A stretch of DNA of 10,449 nt from Goniomonas avonlea. Taxonomy: Eukaryota > Cryptophyceae > Goniomonadida > Goniomonadaceae. The first letter of the stretch is position 1; the number at the start of each line of letters is the position of its first letter. A program made the position numbers and the translations under genes. Under the pieces are notes generated by a model. That model saw only the letters and a program-made list of their open reading frames with translations, had not been told where the DNA came from and ran no database searches. Below are positions 1 to 6,905 of this stretch, piece after piece. The stretch spans positions 1 to 10,449 of the forward strand of contig QUTJ01031227.1 in NCBI GenBank assembly GCA_003573635.1, written 5' to 3'.

Positions 1-10
1 GGGGGGGGGG
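1..10. repeat. Poly-G tract at left edge
   Basis: Ten consecutive G open the window, and nine G close it at 10441-10449 on the same strand. No other run of comparable length occurs in this AT-rich sequence. Same-strand G at both ends is a direct repeat. It fits a circular molecule cut inside one homopolymer G tract, where an assembler would stall. A simple sequencing artefact at read ends would tend to give C at the left edge and G at the right. The true tract length cannot be read from here. Confidence 0.6.
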
Positions 11-298
11 ATGTAATAGCTAGAGCCAAACGTGCCAACACCGTTGTATGTAGTCACACACGCATCTTGTCAAAATTCACACTTTTTTTTAGATGATTAT
101 AACAGTACATTTACATTTATAAAGTACTATATATTATTTTCGTTTTCCGACATTGGTAAAATGATGTAAGCAAGCAAAAACACAAGCAAAAAATAGTGAG
201 AATTAGTGATGTTGAAAAAATACTAACATTGAAAAAATACTGACAATTGCTGACATTGAAAACCTTACAAAACTTAACATTTTCCAATCAATCAGAAC
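11..298. other. Non-coding region with short repeats (left of partition operon)
   Basis: I see no credible reading frame on either strand. The region holds a tandem 17-bp repeat, TTGAAAAAATACTAACA at 212-228 and TTGAAAAAATACTGACA at 229-245 (16 of 17 identical). It is followed by ATTGCTGACA and another TTGAAAA. The word GCTGACATT at 249-257 recurs at the other edge (10342-10350), so on a circle the two edges form one repeat-rich region of about 0.5 kb beyond the KilA-N terminator. GTAAAATGATGTAA at 156-169 also occurs exactly at 8066-8079. This could be a secondary origin, a centromere or a regulatory region. No minus-strand terminator for the partition operon was found here. Confidence 0.45.
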
Positions 299-523
299 TT
301 ACTTCTCATTGTGCTTACTCCAATCCACAGCACCTTCCGCATCCAAGTTGATTAGTGCTTCAATATATTCCTGAAGTTTCATTCTTTGTTGGTTAAACTT
401 CGCCATTTCGTGTTCCTGTGGATTGATCCGCACCATCTTCCGTTTAACTTCTTCACCTGAAGCTGAAGGTAAATTAACTTTATTCTTTTTTTTATCCGCT
501 ACTTTATTAGTCCTTTTTGCCAT
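299..523 (-). CDS. Small RHH-like DNA-binding protein, probable ParA partner
   Basis: 74 aa. The first 20 or so residues are rich in Lys and probably flexible. Residues about 27-66 read as a short basic strand (KMVRINP) followed by two amphipathic helices, the second containing EYIEALI. That is the ribbon-helix-helix pattern. The gene starts 8 nt after the parA stop, so the two are almost certainly co-transcribed. A ParA without an N-terminal HTH, followed by a small RHH protein with a basic tail, is the arrangement of type Ib partition systems (ParF-ParG, ParA-omega). In those systems the RHH protein binds centromere repeats upstream of the operon and represses it. The partner role is inferred from position and fold pattern, not from a recognised family match. 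Confidence 0.7.
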   Translation of the reverse strand: MAKRTNKVADKKKNKVNLPSASGEEVKRKMVRINPQEHEMAKFNQQRMKLQEYIEALINLDAEGAVDWSKHNEK

Positions 524-531
524 TGTAAGTT

Positions 532-1200
532 TTATTTAATTTTGAATATTTTTAAAAATTCATTGTAGAATGGAAGGAAACGTTTTTTACTTTCTTTTGA
601 ATCTAGTAATGAATGAATTAATGAAGGATTAGAAAACACCTTCAGATCCTTTAGTGATGAATCAAACATCTTCAAATTAGAATCCATCAAATAATTAGCC
701 GTTTCTTCATGTTCCTTTCGTCTATTCCTACGATTGAGAAAACCACGGTAAGTGAATTTTAATCCATCCGCTTTTCGATCATTCTTAACACCTTCCATGA
801 TGGTGATAAAATCCAACGTGGAAAGAAGATCCACCTGTGAACCTGTGACGGGAATCAAAACCGAATCGCAACAATTCAAAACACCTAGTATGTTTTTTTC
901 CGCCGCCTTCGCTGTGATCCGTGGAATGTCAATAAAAATAATATCATAATCAGAGCCCCAACGACTGATAAAATTATGAACCCGTTGTGGTTCAATGGCT
1001 TCCACCGTTACCGCCGCCGCATCATCATCTTCCACTTCGCCTTCGTAATAATCACCAATAGTTCTTTGTGAATCGGTATCCAAAATTAATACACGTTTCT
1101 TTTGATCCATTGCCAATGCCACAGCAAGGAACATGGTAACGGATGATTTACCCACACCACCTTTACTATTTGCAACTGAAATAATGCGAGTTATTGACAT
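532..1200 (-). CDS. parA: ParA-family partition ATPase
   Basis: 222 aa, the size of small ParA/ParF/Soj-type ATPases without an N-terminal DNA-binding domain. Residues 13-19 are the deviant Walker A KGGVGKS, with the signature lysine near the start. LILDTDSQ (38-45) is the A' motif, and DIIFID (86-91) is Walker B. LIPVTGS (115-121) fits the next conserved strand of the fold. The protein should bind ATP, dimerise on nucleoid DNA and move plasmid copies through its centromere-binding partner, most likely the RHH-like gene just downstream. Upstream lie three 18-bp iterons that probably serve as centromere and operator. The ATG at 1198-1200 puts the P-loop at the normal distance from the N terminus. 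A/T-rich sequence precedes it and no Shine-Dalgarno is visible. A chromosomal Soj-like role is unlikely in this context. Confidence 0.95.
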   Translation of the reverse strand: MSITRIISVANSKGGVGKSSVTMFLAVALAMDQKKRVLILDTDSQRTIGDYYEGEVEDDDAAAVTVEAIEPQRVHNFISRWGSDYDIIFIDIPRITAKAAEKNILGVLNCCDSVLIPVTGSQVDLLSTLDFITIMEGVKNDRKADGLKFTYRGFLNRRNRRKEHEETANYLMDSNLKMFDSSLKDLKVFSNPSLIHSLLDSKESKKRFLPFYNEFLKIFKIK

Positions 1201-1207
1201 ATTTTAT

Positions 1208-1261
1208 TTTTACAACATTTATAAATTTTACAACATTTGCAACTTTTACAATATTTGTATA
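1208..1261. repeat. Three 18-bp iterons between parA and the RHH gene (candidate centromere/operator)
   Basis: TTTTACAACATTT starts at 1208, TTTTACAACATTTG at 1226 and TTTTACAATATTTG at 1244, an exact 18-bp period. A much weaker fourth unit may follow at 1262. The array lies in the 113-bp gap between the divergent starts of parA and the 50-aa RHH gene. Iterated sites at this position are the usual centromere and autoregulatory operator of type Ib partition loci. The same repeat, including the exact 15-mer TTGCAACTTTTACAA, occurs upstream of the recombinase at 8080-8119. The repeats are seen directly; the centromere role is inferred. Confidence 0.7.
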
Positions 1262-1313
1262 AATTGCACCATATTAATATGTAATATTACATAATTCATT
1301 TAAAAAGTAAATA

Positions 1314-1466
1314 ATGACTAAGGAAAAAGTAAAAAAAACGTATTCGTTGGAATTAGAATCCGTGAAGCTATTGGAAGAAATGGCGAACGAAAAAAAGCGG
1401 AAAATTTCAAATCAACTGGATATAATTATCCAAGATTTTTATAGCAAGTTCAAAAAAGCTAGCTAG
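1314..1466 (+). CDS. Small ribbon-helix-helix protein (50 aa)
   Basis: 50 aa, starting MTKEKVKKTYSLELESVKLL. KKTYSLEL gives the strand, ESVKLLEEMANEKKR the first helix, and ISNQLDIIIQDFYSKF the second, a good match to the CopG/Arc/MetJ-type RHH pattern. Such proteins bind DNA as dimers and usually act as repressors. The gene is divergent from parA and shares the iteron-bearing intergenic region with it. It also lies upstream of the membrane-protein gene. It resembles the 47-aa RHH protein at 3194, which also begins MTKEK. It may regulate its own promoter, parA, or the site at 1490-1521. No antitoxin function is suggested, because no toxin-like partner is adjacent. Confidence 0.75.
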   Translation: MTKEKVKKTYSLELESVKLLEEMANEKKRKISNQLDIIIQDFYSKFKKAS

Positions 1467-1489
1467 AAAATAGAGAATAAAAAATCCAA

Positions 1490-1521
1490 TGCAGCCATAA
1501 CTTTGGACGGTATAAGCTGCA
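1490..1521 (+). promoter_or_regulatory. Candidate promoter with flanking inverted repeat for the membrane protein
   Basis: TAACTTTG at 1498-1505 matches the Bacteroidota -7 box TAnnTTTG and lies about 50 nt upstream of the ATG at 1556. It is enclosed by the inverted repeat TGCAGC (1490-1495) and GCTGCA (1516-1521), a position where a bound dimer would block transcription. No clear -33 TTG element is visible. The match is short, so this is tentative. Confidence 0.35.
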
Positions 1522-1555
1522 AAGGATATTGTTAAACTAATAACATTGTAAAAGT

Positions 1556-2965
1556 ATGATTAATTTTCGATCAACGCCAAAGAACCCACAAATCTTAGCA
1601 CGGGACGGCAAATTATTATTAGCGGCAAAAACTGGAATCCTTTTAGCCGTTTCTTATTCAATCTTCACAGAATTTAACTTCATTTATTCAACCATTACGG
1701 CAAAGTTTTACATTCCATACGTAGGATGGTTTATAAATTCACTTATCACATTGTTAGGCATTTCCATCATTGAAGGTGGTGGACTGGTGGCACTCGCTTA
1801 TATCATTGATAGGATATTGAAGAAGGAATGGAAGCAAAATAAAATCAATTTACTAGGTGCATTTTTAATGATGCTAATTTGCTATTCATTTGCAGTTACA
1901 ACTTCCATCGCTGGCACTCAAAAGATTAGTTCTAAGCTAGTCGAAGCACCAACGATGGTTACAACATCAAATGTAGATACCACAGCACAGCAAGCGCAAA
2001 AAATCATTAAGAATCAATATTCAAGTGATAGTTTATTGATAGCGCAAAACTTCAATAATCAGATTCTTTCAATTAATAATCAGTACAACGCAAAAGCGGC
2101 GAAGCTGCAAACCTCAATTGATAATTATATCAGAAAAGAAGCACGAACTGGCAAAAGTTACATTTCATCAATTAACTACCTGAAGGGAAAAATTGAAGGC
2201 ATTAAAAGCGATCAAGCCGCAAAAGTAGGAACGGTTGAAATGGAAAAAGGTAATGAGTTAAAAACATTATTAGCTGAAAGAAAAGCAGATGCCAAAGAAG
2301 AAAAAGAGCAATATCAGAACGAAAAAAATACCATAGTTTCTTCCAATGATGATGCAGCGAAAAAATACAAATCAGAAAAAGAAAATGTTTATAGTTCTAT
2401 GTGGTATGGAATCTTTATTTCATTGCCACTTTTGGCGGCTTGTATGCTTGTTTATAGAAACATCTTACATAAGTCAGGCATTGAAGAAAGCACGCAATTT
2501 GACGACTATTTTTATAGGGAATCAATTGGAGCAAAAGCAAAGAATTATTTTCGAGTGATATTCTTAGAAAAGGTACATTCCTTTTTTGATGAAAAACTAA
2601 AAGCAGTTACTAAAAAGGAATATGAACTTTCTATGAATGAAATTTACGAAAGATCAAATAATACTAAAATCATTAACCTATTGGAAGTAGATGTTGCACA
2701 ACAAAATATGAACGCAATAACAGCACGTTACAGCGTGGAAAATGGCAACGATAGAACGGTAACACCTGAAGAAGAAACGGCAACGGTAAAAGCCACGAAT
2801 AGAACTACCACGGAAGCCGTGATGGATGGAAACGGTATAAAAACGGCAACGGTAAAATGTAAAAAAACGGGATGCAATAAACGATTTGAACCGTACCCAA
2901 AAACAAAGAAGTTTTGTTCCAAAAAGTGCCGAATGTCACACCATAAATTCGAGTTGAAAAAATAA
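1556..2965 (+). CDS. Polytopic membrane protein with coiled coil and C-terminal zinc ribbon, unknown function
   Basis: 469 aa; I do not recognise a named family. Hydrophobic segments at about 20-42, 57-84 and 98-118 are followed by a charged, Gln/Lys/Glu-rich stretch (about 142-280) with coiled-coil character, then a fourth membrane segment at 282-301. Positive charges before the first segment and between the second and third (KKEWKQNK) place those parts in the cytoplasm. The coiled coil would then be periplasmic and the C-terminal third cytoplasmic. Residues 435-463 carry C435, C440, C454, C458 and H462/H463 in the pattern C-x4-C-x13-FCSKKCRMSHH. This looks like the small zinc ribbons common on Bacteroidota plasmid and phage proteins. 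A periplasmic sensor or tether linked to a nucleic-acid-binding ribbon is a reasonable guess. Entry exclusion or membrane anchoring of the plasmid are alternatives. Confidence 0.85.
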   Translation: MINFRSTPKNPQILARDGKLLLAAKTGILLAVSYSIFTEFNFIYSTITAKFYIPYVGWFINSLITLLGISIIEGGGLVALAYIIDRILKKEWKQNKINLLGAFLMMLICYSFAVTTSIAGTQKISSKLVEAPTMVTTSNVDTTAQQAQKIIKNQYSSDSLLIAQNFNNQILSINNQYNAKAAKLQTSIDNYIRKEARTGKSYISSINYLKGKIEGIKSDQAAKVGTVEMEKGNELKTLLAERKADAKEEKEQYQNEKNTIVSSNDDAAKKYKSEKENVYSSMWYGIFISLPLLAACMLVYRNILHKSGIEESTQFDDYFYRESIGAKAKNYFRVIFLEKVHSFFDEKLKAVTKKEYELSMNEIYERSNNTKIINLLEVDVAQQNMNAITARYSVENGNDRTVTPEEETATVKATNRTTTEAVMDGNGIKTATVKCKKTGCNKRFEPYPKTKKFCSKKCRMSHHKFELKK

Positions 2966-3024
2966 TATTGGATTTTTAAAAGACTGATTTTAAGCCGCTT
3001 TAAAAGATGTAAATGTGAAGTAAG

Positions 3025-3147
3025 ATGTATTTACAACAAATGTTAAAAAATGTAAATGAAGAAGATGGAGTGGCTTTAGAAGCTAATTTTAAAAATAAGT
3101 TATCCACAGTATTAAAAAATAATGCAATTCGTTCTTTTGAAAGATAG
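3025..3147 (+). CDS. Possible 40-aa ORF of unknown function
   Basis: An open frame from ATG 3025 to TAG 3145-3147 encodes 40 aa starting MYLQQMLKNVNEEDGVALEA. It looks helical and mixed in charge, with no motif I recognise. It lies between the membrane-protein gene and the second RHH gene, and a perfect DnaA-box sequence falls inside it. The frame is short and the surroundings are AT-rich, so it may be chance. Its codons and charged composition are no worse than those of the neighbouring small genes. Confidence 0.3.
   Translation: MYLQQMLKNVNEEDGVALEANFKNKLSTVLKNNAIRSFER
3100..3108 (+). promoter_or_regulatory. Perfect DnaA-box sequence TTATCCACA
   Basis: TTATCCACA matches the DnaA consensus exactly. 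It is the only perfect copy I found on either strand. It lies about 520 bp upstream of the replication protein and 340 bp from the 20-bp repeats. A single copy can arise by chance, and it overlaps a possible small ORF, so an origin role is only suggested. Confidence 0.35.
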
Positions 3148-3193
3148 AAAAATCCGATATTGTACTGATAAGAACCAAATAAATTTACACACT

Positions 3194-3337
3194 ATGACAA
3201 AAGAGAAAAAAGAAGCACGATTTGATTTTCGTATATCGGTAGATCTGAAGCGAAAATTACAAGAAAAAGCGATGGAGGAAAAAACAACCGCCGCCGCTAT
3301 TATCAATGAATTATTAATTAAGAAATTTTATAATTAG
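3194..3337 (+). CDS. Small ribbon-helix-helix protein (47 aa)
   Basis: 47 aa from ATG 3194. The frame is open further upstream to 3122, but residue 25 of that longer frame is the start that gives the MTKEK N terminus shared with the RHH protein at 1314. The extra N-terminal part looks like untranslated leader. EARFDFRISVDLKRKL gives the strand and first helix; TTAAAIINELLIKKFY gives the second, as in CopG-type RHH proteins. The gene is followed at once by a strong hairpin terminator, so it is its own transcription unit. It sits directly upstream of the probable origin and of rep, the usual place for a copy-number repressor. That role is inferred from position. Confidence 0.7.
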   Translation: MTKEKKEARFDFRISVDLKRKLQEKAMEEKTTAAAIINELLIKKFYN

Positions 3338-3352
3338 AAGTATAAAAAAGAA

Positions 3353-3383
3353 AAACACCTGAAGTTCGACGCTTCAGGTGTTT
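3353..3383 (+). terminator. Rho-independent terminator after the RHH gene, built from the CACCTGAAG nonamer
   Basis: A perfect 12-bp stem (AAACACCTGAAG paired with CTTCAGGTGTTT) encloses the 7-nt loop TTCGACG. A-rich sequence precedes it and a T-rich stretch follows, so it may act in both directions. It begins 15 nt after the RHH stop codon. The two arms are inverted copies of the over-represented word CACCTGAAG, which is also scattered through the genes. Confidence 0.85.
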
Positions 3384-3608
3384 AGATTTCTTAAAAAGTA
3401 GGTAAGTACTTTATAGAAAGTTTTATTTTCCATTTCAAAAGTACGTACATTTTATTATAAAACGCAAATTTTGTGATAAAAAAGCAAAGTTTTATGATAG
3501 AATGTAAAATGTAAATATGTTACGATTAAGTTGTAGAGTTTAATTTCTAACGTTTACAAAAATACACATTTTCTTACTTTTTTTTAAGTCTATTTTCCTT
3601 TTTATCGC
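3384..3608. other. Non-coding AT-rich region upstream of rep: candidate origin
   Basis: No reading frame was found. The region holds the 8-bp palindrome GTACGTAC at 3441-3448, three degenerate 20-bp direct repeats at 3449-3508, two adjacent TGTAAA words (3503-3514), and long A/T runs. Iterons, AT-rich DNA and a large replication gene immediately downstream fit a plasmid origin. This is inferred from layout and not shown directly. Confidence 0.45.
3449..3508. repeat. Three degenerate 20-bp direct repeats upstream of rep
   Basis: Three consecutive 20-nt units occupy 3449-3468, 3469-3488 and 3489-3508. The first and third agree at about 15 of 20 positions (A/G-TTTTAT.ATA.AA.G.AAA). The second fits less well and is best aligned with a one-base shift. 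All three end in G(C/T)AAA. They sit 120-180 bp before the replication-protein start. The regular period suggests protein-binding iterons, but the AT-rich composition makes partial matches easier to find by eye. Confidence 0.45.
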
Positions 3609-3636
3609 TTCACTTTAAACAAGTGAAACCGTGAAG
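3609..3636. promoter_or_regulatory. Operator-like inverted/direct repeat overlapping the rep start codon
   Basis: TTCACTT (3609-3615) and AAGTGAA (3621-3627) form a 7-bp inverted repeat. A further GTGAA follows at 3631, exactly 8 bp after the first, and contains the GTG start codon. The 14-mer GTGAAACCGTGAAG agrees at 11 of 14 positions with GTGAAATGGTGAAA at 6930-6943, upstream of the winged-helix gene, where an inverted TTTCAC also precedes it. This looks like one regulator's site at two promoters. Confidence 0.5.
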
Positions 3637-6600
3637 AAAGAAGAAAAAAGAATCCTATCTAATAGCAAAACAAGCTATTTTCAACAACGATTAAACGAAT
3701 TAGGTTTAACGCCACCTGAAGCCATTAAACACGGTTTACATGAAGGCGAAGGCGGAAGCATAGAACAACGCATCCGAACCTTCCGTGGTGAAGATTTTAC
3801 ATTCATTCCACAATTTGGAGCAAAAGCAAAAGCATTTAAAAAAATAAGTGAACGTGGATCATACGCAAAGCATGAAAACCAATTTTTTGAACACTTATCT
3901 ATTTTTCGCCACACACCACAGCAAATAGAAAACGGTTTACCTAGATATAAATATCCATCTAAAAAATATACTGGCTTCGCACCATTACCAATGCCATCAA
4001 ATAAAGCCATTGATGCTTTTAATAATAGGGTAGAAGGTGGTATTATCACTTTCACGGAAGGTTATTTCAAAGCCGTTACATTAAGCGAACATGAAGTGGA
4101 ATCCGTGGCGTTTTCATCCATTACCACTTATAATTTAACCGATAGTGTAAAAGATCATTTATTGAGCCGCAAAGCTGAAGCTGTGGTGATCCAATACGAT
4201 GGTGATGCTTTAAATATAAATAGAAACAAAAAAGATGTTTACACTTCACAACGGCTTCAAAGTTTTTATAATTCCGCCGTTAAGTTTTCAAATGCCTTTT
4301 TTAAATTTTGTGAAGCTGAAGGATTAAAAACAAAATTACATTGGTGCATGGTAAACAACGATTTACCACAAAAAGGTATTGATGATTTATTAAACGCTTC
4401 AGGTGATGAAGAAAAACAGAACATACTGGAATCATTCAACACATTAGAATCTTCCAAGTATTTCACCTTTGAAAAACTTTACAGAACCACAGCCGAAACA
4501 CGCTTACAAAAACATTTTGCCTTAAAAAATCACCGTGCTTTTTATTTAAAATATCACCACTTAATTGGTAGTGAAGATTTTATTTTTAATAGCTACAAAT
4601 ACGGCACAAAACCACTTTACAACAAATACAACTTATTCAACAAAGTAAGTAAAAGTAACTTTTTTTACCTGAAGGAAAATCCACACAAAATAGAATTGGA
4701 AGAAGAAGCTGAAGTGGTGGTGGATCTGTTTTTAAGTGAAAAGGAATCCACCTTCCGCCAATTAATGGAATCCAAAAAGTTAGCCATTGAAGCACCAACT
4801 GGAAGCGCAAAAACTTCTTTTTTTATTGGATATAAGGACAGCAAAAAGAAAAGAAAAGGATACTTCCAAAAATATAATATCAAAGGTGTGGTGGCAGTTC
4901 CTTACGTTTCATTAGCTAAACAATTAGCACAAAACACCACGGATTCAATCGCACTATATGGAAAAGTAAACCATGCAATGAAAGAAGCCGCTATTAATAG
5001 CACGGTGGTAATTTGCACCTATGACACATTGCATCATGTGGCGGATCTTTCACAACGTGTTTTAGTTGTTGACGAAGCACACAATTTGATTAATCATTTT
5101 GGACAGGTTAACCGCCGTTTTAATCTTTTTAGAGCCGCAACACTTCGCCGAACTGTGGAAGCATTTGAAAAAGTAAAACAAACGATCCTAATTAGTGGAA
5201 CAATGCCAAAGCTACTTTGTAAAGCATTTGGATTTAAGTATGTCAAAGTAACACGGAAGATTAATCCAGTAGTAAATATCAAAGCGGTGGAAGCGGAATC
5301 TTCCACACCTGAAGCATTAACCATTGCAACGATCCAAGAACTTCAAAAAATAAACTTCAACGATAATAAAATCCATTTTGCCTTATATGACAATACGGAT
5401 CAAGTGGAAATGATAAAAGCCGCAATGGTGAAAAGTGGAAAATTAACCGCTAATGATATTGATATAATTACTAGACCTGAAATAAATAAAGCGGAAAATA
5501 TTGAAGCATATAAACAGATCATAAATGATGGAATTATAAAAGGTAAAAAATTAATCCTTTGTACTTGTTTAATAGCTGAAGGTATATCCATCAATAATAA
5601 AAACGTAGGTAATGTATTTTGTATTGGTGTGAAGTGCGTGGATAAATTCCGCCAATTTGTAGCACGGTATAGAAAATCAAATACAATCAATGTAACATCT
5701 ATTTTACCACCTGAAAAGAAGATGGATAAAATATTCAAAAATCCTTCTTCACGAAGAATGGAAGGTGAAATGGAAACCGCATTACATCAATTAAGCCGCT
5801 ACAAAAAGGAACAATCCTTTTTTATGGCAGATTATGACAAAGAAGATTTTTATTATTTAGATGATCTAAAACCGAATTATCAATATTCACAATCTGTTTT
5901 TAAATGGCTTCATGTGGAAGCGGAAGAAGCAACTGTGGACACGCTCAAAATACTTGCTTCCATTCGTGAAGATGTTATCCATTATTGCAATAATGCTTTT
6001 TTCTATACTCAATTATTAAAAGAAGAAAACTTCTTCATGGATGGAGTGGAAGAAGAAGCTGTGGAAGATGATACTACCACGGAAATAATTGAAGCGGCAA
6101 AAACAGAAATAAAAACCGAACGAACCACCGCCACAGATAATTTGAAAACGGCAATTTTGAAAACACCTTCCATTGTCGCTTCCGCTTATCATTTGCACCT
6201 GAAGAAAACTTCCAACCGCCACGGATTGAAACTAACCACCATTGCTTCCGACTTAATAAAAGAAGATGATGCTGAAGCTATCTTATTTTACAATAAAAAC
6301 ATGAAGTACTTTTCAAAACAATGGTACTATAAATTAATACGTGCTTTTCTTCGTCTTCATTCTATTGGTGTTGATCCTGAAGTGATGAATGAAGAAATAA
6401 TGAATTACAAAGAAGCTGCCTTTTCAAAGAAATGGAAAACGTTTTTACGGTGCATGGGTTTAATTATATACGAAAATAAACGGAAGCGGAAGCAACTGAA
6501 GCTAATCCACAAAATGGATATTAAATTCTATAAGCACCTGAAGGCAAAAGTGATGGAAGCGGCAAATGATGCAAATGGTGTAATTACAACAACTGAAGTA

Positions 6601-6900
6601 ACAGACATAATTAATAATTTCTTCAGGCGGAAGGAATACAGAAAGGACTATTCCTATAAAGAAGTAAAAGTGGATTATTTCACCAAAGGAAAAGCGGAAG
6701 GATTAATGGAATCTTTATTCAATGTGGAAGTAATAAGCAAAACACCTGAAGGAAAAACATATTTAATTATCAATGAATTTTTGAGTGCGGAAGAACTGCA
6801 AAAAGGGACATACCAAAGTGTACCATTTTGTAAAAAAGCCCTGGCATCCATAGTGCTAGAACCATTGAAAACATTGACTTTTTATGAAAAACAATGCTAA
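3631..6900 (+). CDS. Plasmid replication protein: TOPRIM-like primase domain fused to SF2 helicase (CyRepA1-like)
   Basis: 1089 aa from GTG 3631; the next in-frame ATG is about 120 residues in and would remove conserved sequence. Residues about 136-255 resemble the DUF3854 TOPRIM-like domain: FTEGYFKA with E143, IQYDGDA with D190/D192, and a closing KGIDDLL. Next comes an SF2 helicase: Walker A APTGSAKT (K394), VAVPYVSLAKQL (motif Ia), VVDEAH (D481-H484, motif II), ISGT (521-524, motif III), a CLIAEGISI motif V, and QFVARYR (Q675, R679, R681, motif VI). The remaining 400 residues are charged and not recognised. TOPRIM/DUF3854 plus helicase in about 1000 aa is the architecture of the CyRepA1 plasmid replication proteins described in cyanobacteria. 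It probably unwinds and primes plasmid DNA, and perhaps binds the repeats upstream. No separate Rep_3 or RepA-type initiator is present, so this is the best candidate for the initiator. A phage-type primase-helicase is the main alternative. Confidence 0.85.
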   Translation: MKKEEKRILSNSKTSYFQQRLNELGLTPPEAIKHGLHEGEGGSIEQRIRTFRGEDFTFIPQFGAKAKAFKKISERGSYAKHENQFFEHLSIFRHTPQQIENGLPRYKYPSKKYTGFAPLPMPSNKAIDAFNNRVEGGIITFTEGYFKAVTLSEHEVESVAFSSITTYNLTDSVKDHLLSRKAEAVVIQYDGDALNINRNKKDVYTSQRLQSFYNSAVKFSNAFFKFCEAEGLKTKLHWCMVNNDLPQKGIDDLLNASGDEEKQNILESFNTLESSKYFTFEKLYRTTAETRLQKHFALKNHRAFYLKYHHLIGSEDFIFNSYKYGTKPLYNKYNLFNKVSKSNFFYLKENPHKIELEEEAEVVVDLFLSEKESTFRQLMESKKLAIEAPTGSAKTSFFIGYKDSKKKRKGYFQKYNIKGVVAVPYVSLAKQLAQNTTDSIALYGKVNHAMKEAAINSTVVICTYDTLHHVADLSQRVLVVDEAHNLINHFGQVNRRFNLFRAATLRRTVEAFEKVKQTILISGTMPKLLCKAFGFKYVKVTRKINPVVNIKAVEAESSTPEALTIATIQELQKINFNDNKIHFALYDNTDQVEMIKAAMVKSGKLTANDIDIITRPEINKAENIEAYKQIINDGIIKGKKLILCTCLIAEGISINNKNVGNVFCIGVKCVDKFRQFVARYRKSNTINVTSILPPEKKMDKIFKNPSSRRMEGEMETALHQLSRYKKEQSFFMADYDKEDFYYLDDLKPNYQYSQSVFKWLHVEAEEATVDTLKILASIREDVIHYCNNAFFYTQLLKEENFFMDGVEEEAVEDDTTTEIIEAAKTEIKTERTTATDNLKTAILKTPSIVASAYHLHLKKTSNRHGLKLTTIASDLIKEDDAEAILFYNKNMKYFSKQWYYKLIRAFLRLHSIGVDPEVMNEEIMNYKEAAFSKKWKTFLRCMGLIIYENKRKRKQLKLIHKMDIKFYKHLKAKVMEAANDANGVITTTEVTDIINNFFRRKEYRKDYSYKEVKVDYFTKGKAEGLMESLFNVEVISKTPEGKTYLIINEFLSAEELQKGTYQSVPFCKKALASIVLEPLKTLTFYEKQC

Positions 6901-6905
6901 AAAAG

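Noticed and set aside
212-257. CRISPR-like array from the TTGAAAAAATACT repeats
   Set aside because: The units are tandem 17-mers without spacers and no cas gene is present.
1314-1466. Toxin-antitoxin module with the RHH protein as antitoxin
   Set aside because: No adjacent small toxin-like gene on the same strand; the neighbours are ParA (divergent) and a large membrane protein.
3122-3193. Longer N terminus for the RHH protein at 3194
   Set aside because: The extra 24 residues do not fit the RHH fold, and the shorter start gives the MTKEK N terminus shared with its sister protein.
119-3415. 11-bp inverted match TATAAAGTACT (118-128) and AGTACTTTATA (3405-3415)
   Set aside because: It is short, AT-rich and far apart; expected by chance in sequence of this composition.
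6016-6222. Phe/Cys-rich minus-strand frames inside rep (here and at 3681-4055, 5400-5738)
   Set aside because: These are complements of the strongly supported replication gene, with no motif or independent signal.
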